In this document: one piece after another, positions 62,797 to 64,000 of the stretch
Layout: every line of letters begins with the position of its first letter
Position numbering within the stretch: position 1 is the stretch's first letter
Source of the DNA: Gimesia sp.
GTDB taxonomy: Bacteria > Planctomycetota > Planctomycetia > Planctomycetales > Planctomycetaceae
Reading direction: 5' to 3'
Length of the DNA: 64,000 bases
Assembly: GCA_002706765.1 (NCBI GenBank)
Contig: PAJV01000076.1
Span: forward strand, 310,001 to 374,000
Position numbers and translations under genes: made by a program
The notes under the pieces: model-generated
The model's database searches: none
What the model was told of the DNA's origin: nothing
The model's input: the letters and a program-made list of their open reading frames with translations, nothing else

Positions 62797-64000
62797 ATGT
62801 CTTATCTACGTCTGTTCTGTCTGCTGTCTGTGTTCTGTCTGCCGATTATTCCTCAGGCTGCTGAAGCGCAAGCCGTTCGCAATGTTGGCTTTGAGCCGAC
62901 TGCCTTCGCGCTGACAGGGGCGCGCGTGGTCACTCAGCCGGGAACCGTTCTTGAGAAAGCAACCGTCCTGATTCGCGATGGTCTGATTGAAGATGTCGGC
63001 ACGGATCTGAAAATTCCCCTGGATGCGGATGTGATCGACTGTACGGGGCTGGTGATTTACCCGGGCTTCGTCGATGCCGGTTCGAGCGAGTTGCTCAATA
63101 AAGAGATCAAAGCGCCTCAGCCGAGTGAGCGAAAAGTCGATTTCGGTCGCTATGCCCTGGCGGCGACACGCCCCGACAATCGAAATTATCTCAGCCCGGA
63201 ATTTCTGGCGAATGAAGCGGTGGTTCGCAAAAAGGACAGTTTCGAAAAATACCAGAAAGCCGGTTTCACTACGGTGCATCTGCTCCCGGCAGGAAAGATC
63301 GCCAGCGGCCAGGGAACCCTGCTCTCGACCAGTGAACTGCCTGTCAGGGAAGCAACGCTGGTCAAATCGACGATGAGTGCCTTTCGCCTGTATGCACCGC
63401 ACGGCGATGTCTATCCCACCACGCTGATGGGAGCGCTGGCGCATTTGCGTCAGACTTTTCTGGATACACAGCATTATGAGCAACATTGGGGACTGTACGA
63501 GGAACAAAGTGCCTTCGTGAAACGTCCGCCGAGTGATCCTGCCTATGCCGAGTTGCAGGAAATCCTGCATGGCAAAAAGACGCCCGTGTTTACCGCTGAT
63601 TCGCGCGACGAGATTTTACGGACACTCGATTTCTGTGCTGAGTTCAATCTTAAGCCGGTCATCTATGGCGGCGAAGAAGCCTACCAGTGCCTGGATCGCC
63701 TGAAAAAGGAATCGAGCGGCTTAATCATCCGGCTGAACATTCCTGAAAAGCCGGAAGTAAAAGAAGAGAAGGACGAGAAAAAGCTGACGACCAAATTTGC
63801 TGATCCCGTTCGTGTCCAGCAGGAAAAACTCCACATCTGGAAAGAAAAGATCCAGGGGCTCAGTGACCTGGCAGAAAGCGGCTTACCGGTTGCTGTCTCT
63901 TCGGAGTCGATGAAAAAGCATGTCGAAGACCTTCTGCCACAATTGCGGGTGGCTGTGAAAGAGGGGTTTTCAGCCGATCAGGCGCTGCGTTTTCTGACGG
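62797..64000 (+). CDS. exported amidohydrolase-like protein, truncated by the window end
   Basis: N-terminal 401 codons of a gene that continues beyond the window. A signal peptide (MSYLRLFCLLSVFCLPIIPQAAEA) precedes an amidohydrolase-like N-terminal sandwich (FALTGARVVTQPGTVLEKATVLIRDGLIEDVG) and the start of the barrel (LVIYPGFVDAGSSELLN). The classical metal motif HXH at this point is absent, being replaced by AGSS, so metal binding may be altered or lost. The remaining barrel cannot be seen. It is 159 bp downstream of the sulfatase on the same strand. Confidence 0.8.
   Translation, partial: MSYLRLFCLLSVFCLPIIPQAAEAQAVRNVGFEPTAFALTGARVVTQPGTVLEKATVLIRDGLIEDVGTDLKIPLDADVIDCTGLVIYPGFVDAGSSELLNKEIKAPQPSERKVDFGRYALAATRPDNRNYLSPEFLANEAVVRKKDSFEKYQKAGFTTVHLLPAGKIASGQGTLLSTSELPVREATLVKSTMSAFRLYAPHGDVYPTTLMGALAHLRQTFLDTQHYEQHWGLYEEQSAFVKRPPSDPAYAELQEILHGKKTPVFTADSRDEILRTLDFCAEFNLKPVIYGGEEAYQCLDRLKKESSGLIIRLNIPEKPEVKEEKDEKKLTTKFADPVRVQQEKLHIWKEKIQGLSDLAESGLPVAVSSESMKKHVEDLLPQLRVAVKEGFSADQALRFLT

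Noticed and set aside
62806-63570. 254-codon minus-strand frame at the window end
   Set aside because: The plus strand here encodes a signal peptide followed by an amidohydrolase-like domain in a frame running off the window; the minus frame is its shadow.
1-64000. CRISPR arrays, prophage, integrase or insertion sequences
   Set aside because: No regularly spaced repeats, no transposase or integrase motifs, and no tRNA-associated attachment-site duplication were seen; the three dispersed repeats encode nothing.

Overview
The window (about 50% G+C by eye) looks like a chromosomal segment of a planctomycete, most like the Gimesia/Planctomyces group. The evidence is the gene content: two formylglycine-type sulfatases, PQQ-like propeller proteins with the GYSS...LYTMG style typical of the phylum, a giant ThuA/LamG/propeller/multi-haem protein, a secretin-N-like secreted protein, a Rho factor with a long low-complexity insertion, and mostly short monocistronic units on alternating strands. 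The genus is an inference. I see no phage, insertion sequence, integrase or CRISPR array.

Region by region. 0-10 kb: a TadC-like pilus platform gene, a convergent NtrC-type sigma-54 activator, unknown secreted proteins, tRNA-Cys, an HtrA protease, a STAS protein and a Flp-like pilin gene preceded by a good -24/-12 sigma-54-type promoter. 9-16 kb: two paralogous PQQ-like propellers, a RidA-like protein, a membrane-anchored EEP hydrolase and a sulfatase with a HEAT-like tail. 16-22 kb: a type 2-like isoleucyl-tRNA synthetase with a rearranged HIGH motif, trmL, an aldo/keto reductase and a 29-codon very basic ORF. 22-31 kb: ferredoxin-NADP reductase-like protein, methyltransferase, MBL-fold hydrolase, and a carbon-metabolism cluster (PPi-type phosphofructokinase, HAD hydrolase, 6-phosphogluconate dehydrogenase). 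31-41 kb: Hsp70-like protein, menC-like enolase, ECF sigma factor with a membrane protein, lactonase, a phosphatase with a C-terminal haem-binding motif, an esterase and SixA. 41-50 kb: glcDEF glycolate oxidase operon followed by a HAD phosphatase, a PHP-domain protein, and a flavin disulfide reductase paired with a TVP38 membrane protein. 50-64 kb: rho, a 1.1 kb gene-poor stretch, an M48 protease, the 2.2-kb-codon multidomain cytochrome-like protein, a second sulfatase and the start of an amidohydrolase-like gene that runs off the window.

The most unusual signal is a dispersed repeat of about 80-90 bp, present three times (37603-37691, 41888-41965, 50468-50556). In every copy the first bases CTAGAGCGCATCACA overlap the 3' end of an unrelated gene so that the repeat itself supplies that gene's TAG stop codon. 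Two copies have matching inverted arms (TAGCGTCTC/GAGACGCTA); all three keep a TATAAT on the strand opposite to the gene. Other points worth attention are the GXHH motif of IleRS, the phosphatase-cytochrome fusion, the tiny basic ORF, and the sigma-54 promoter/activator/pilin arrangement.
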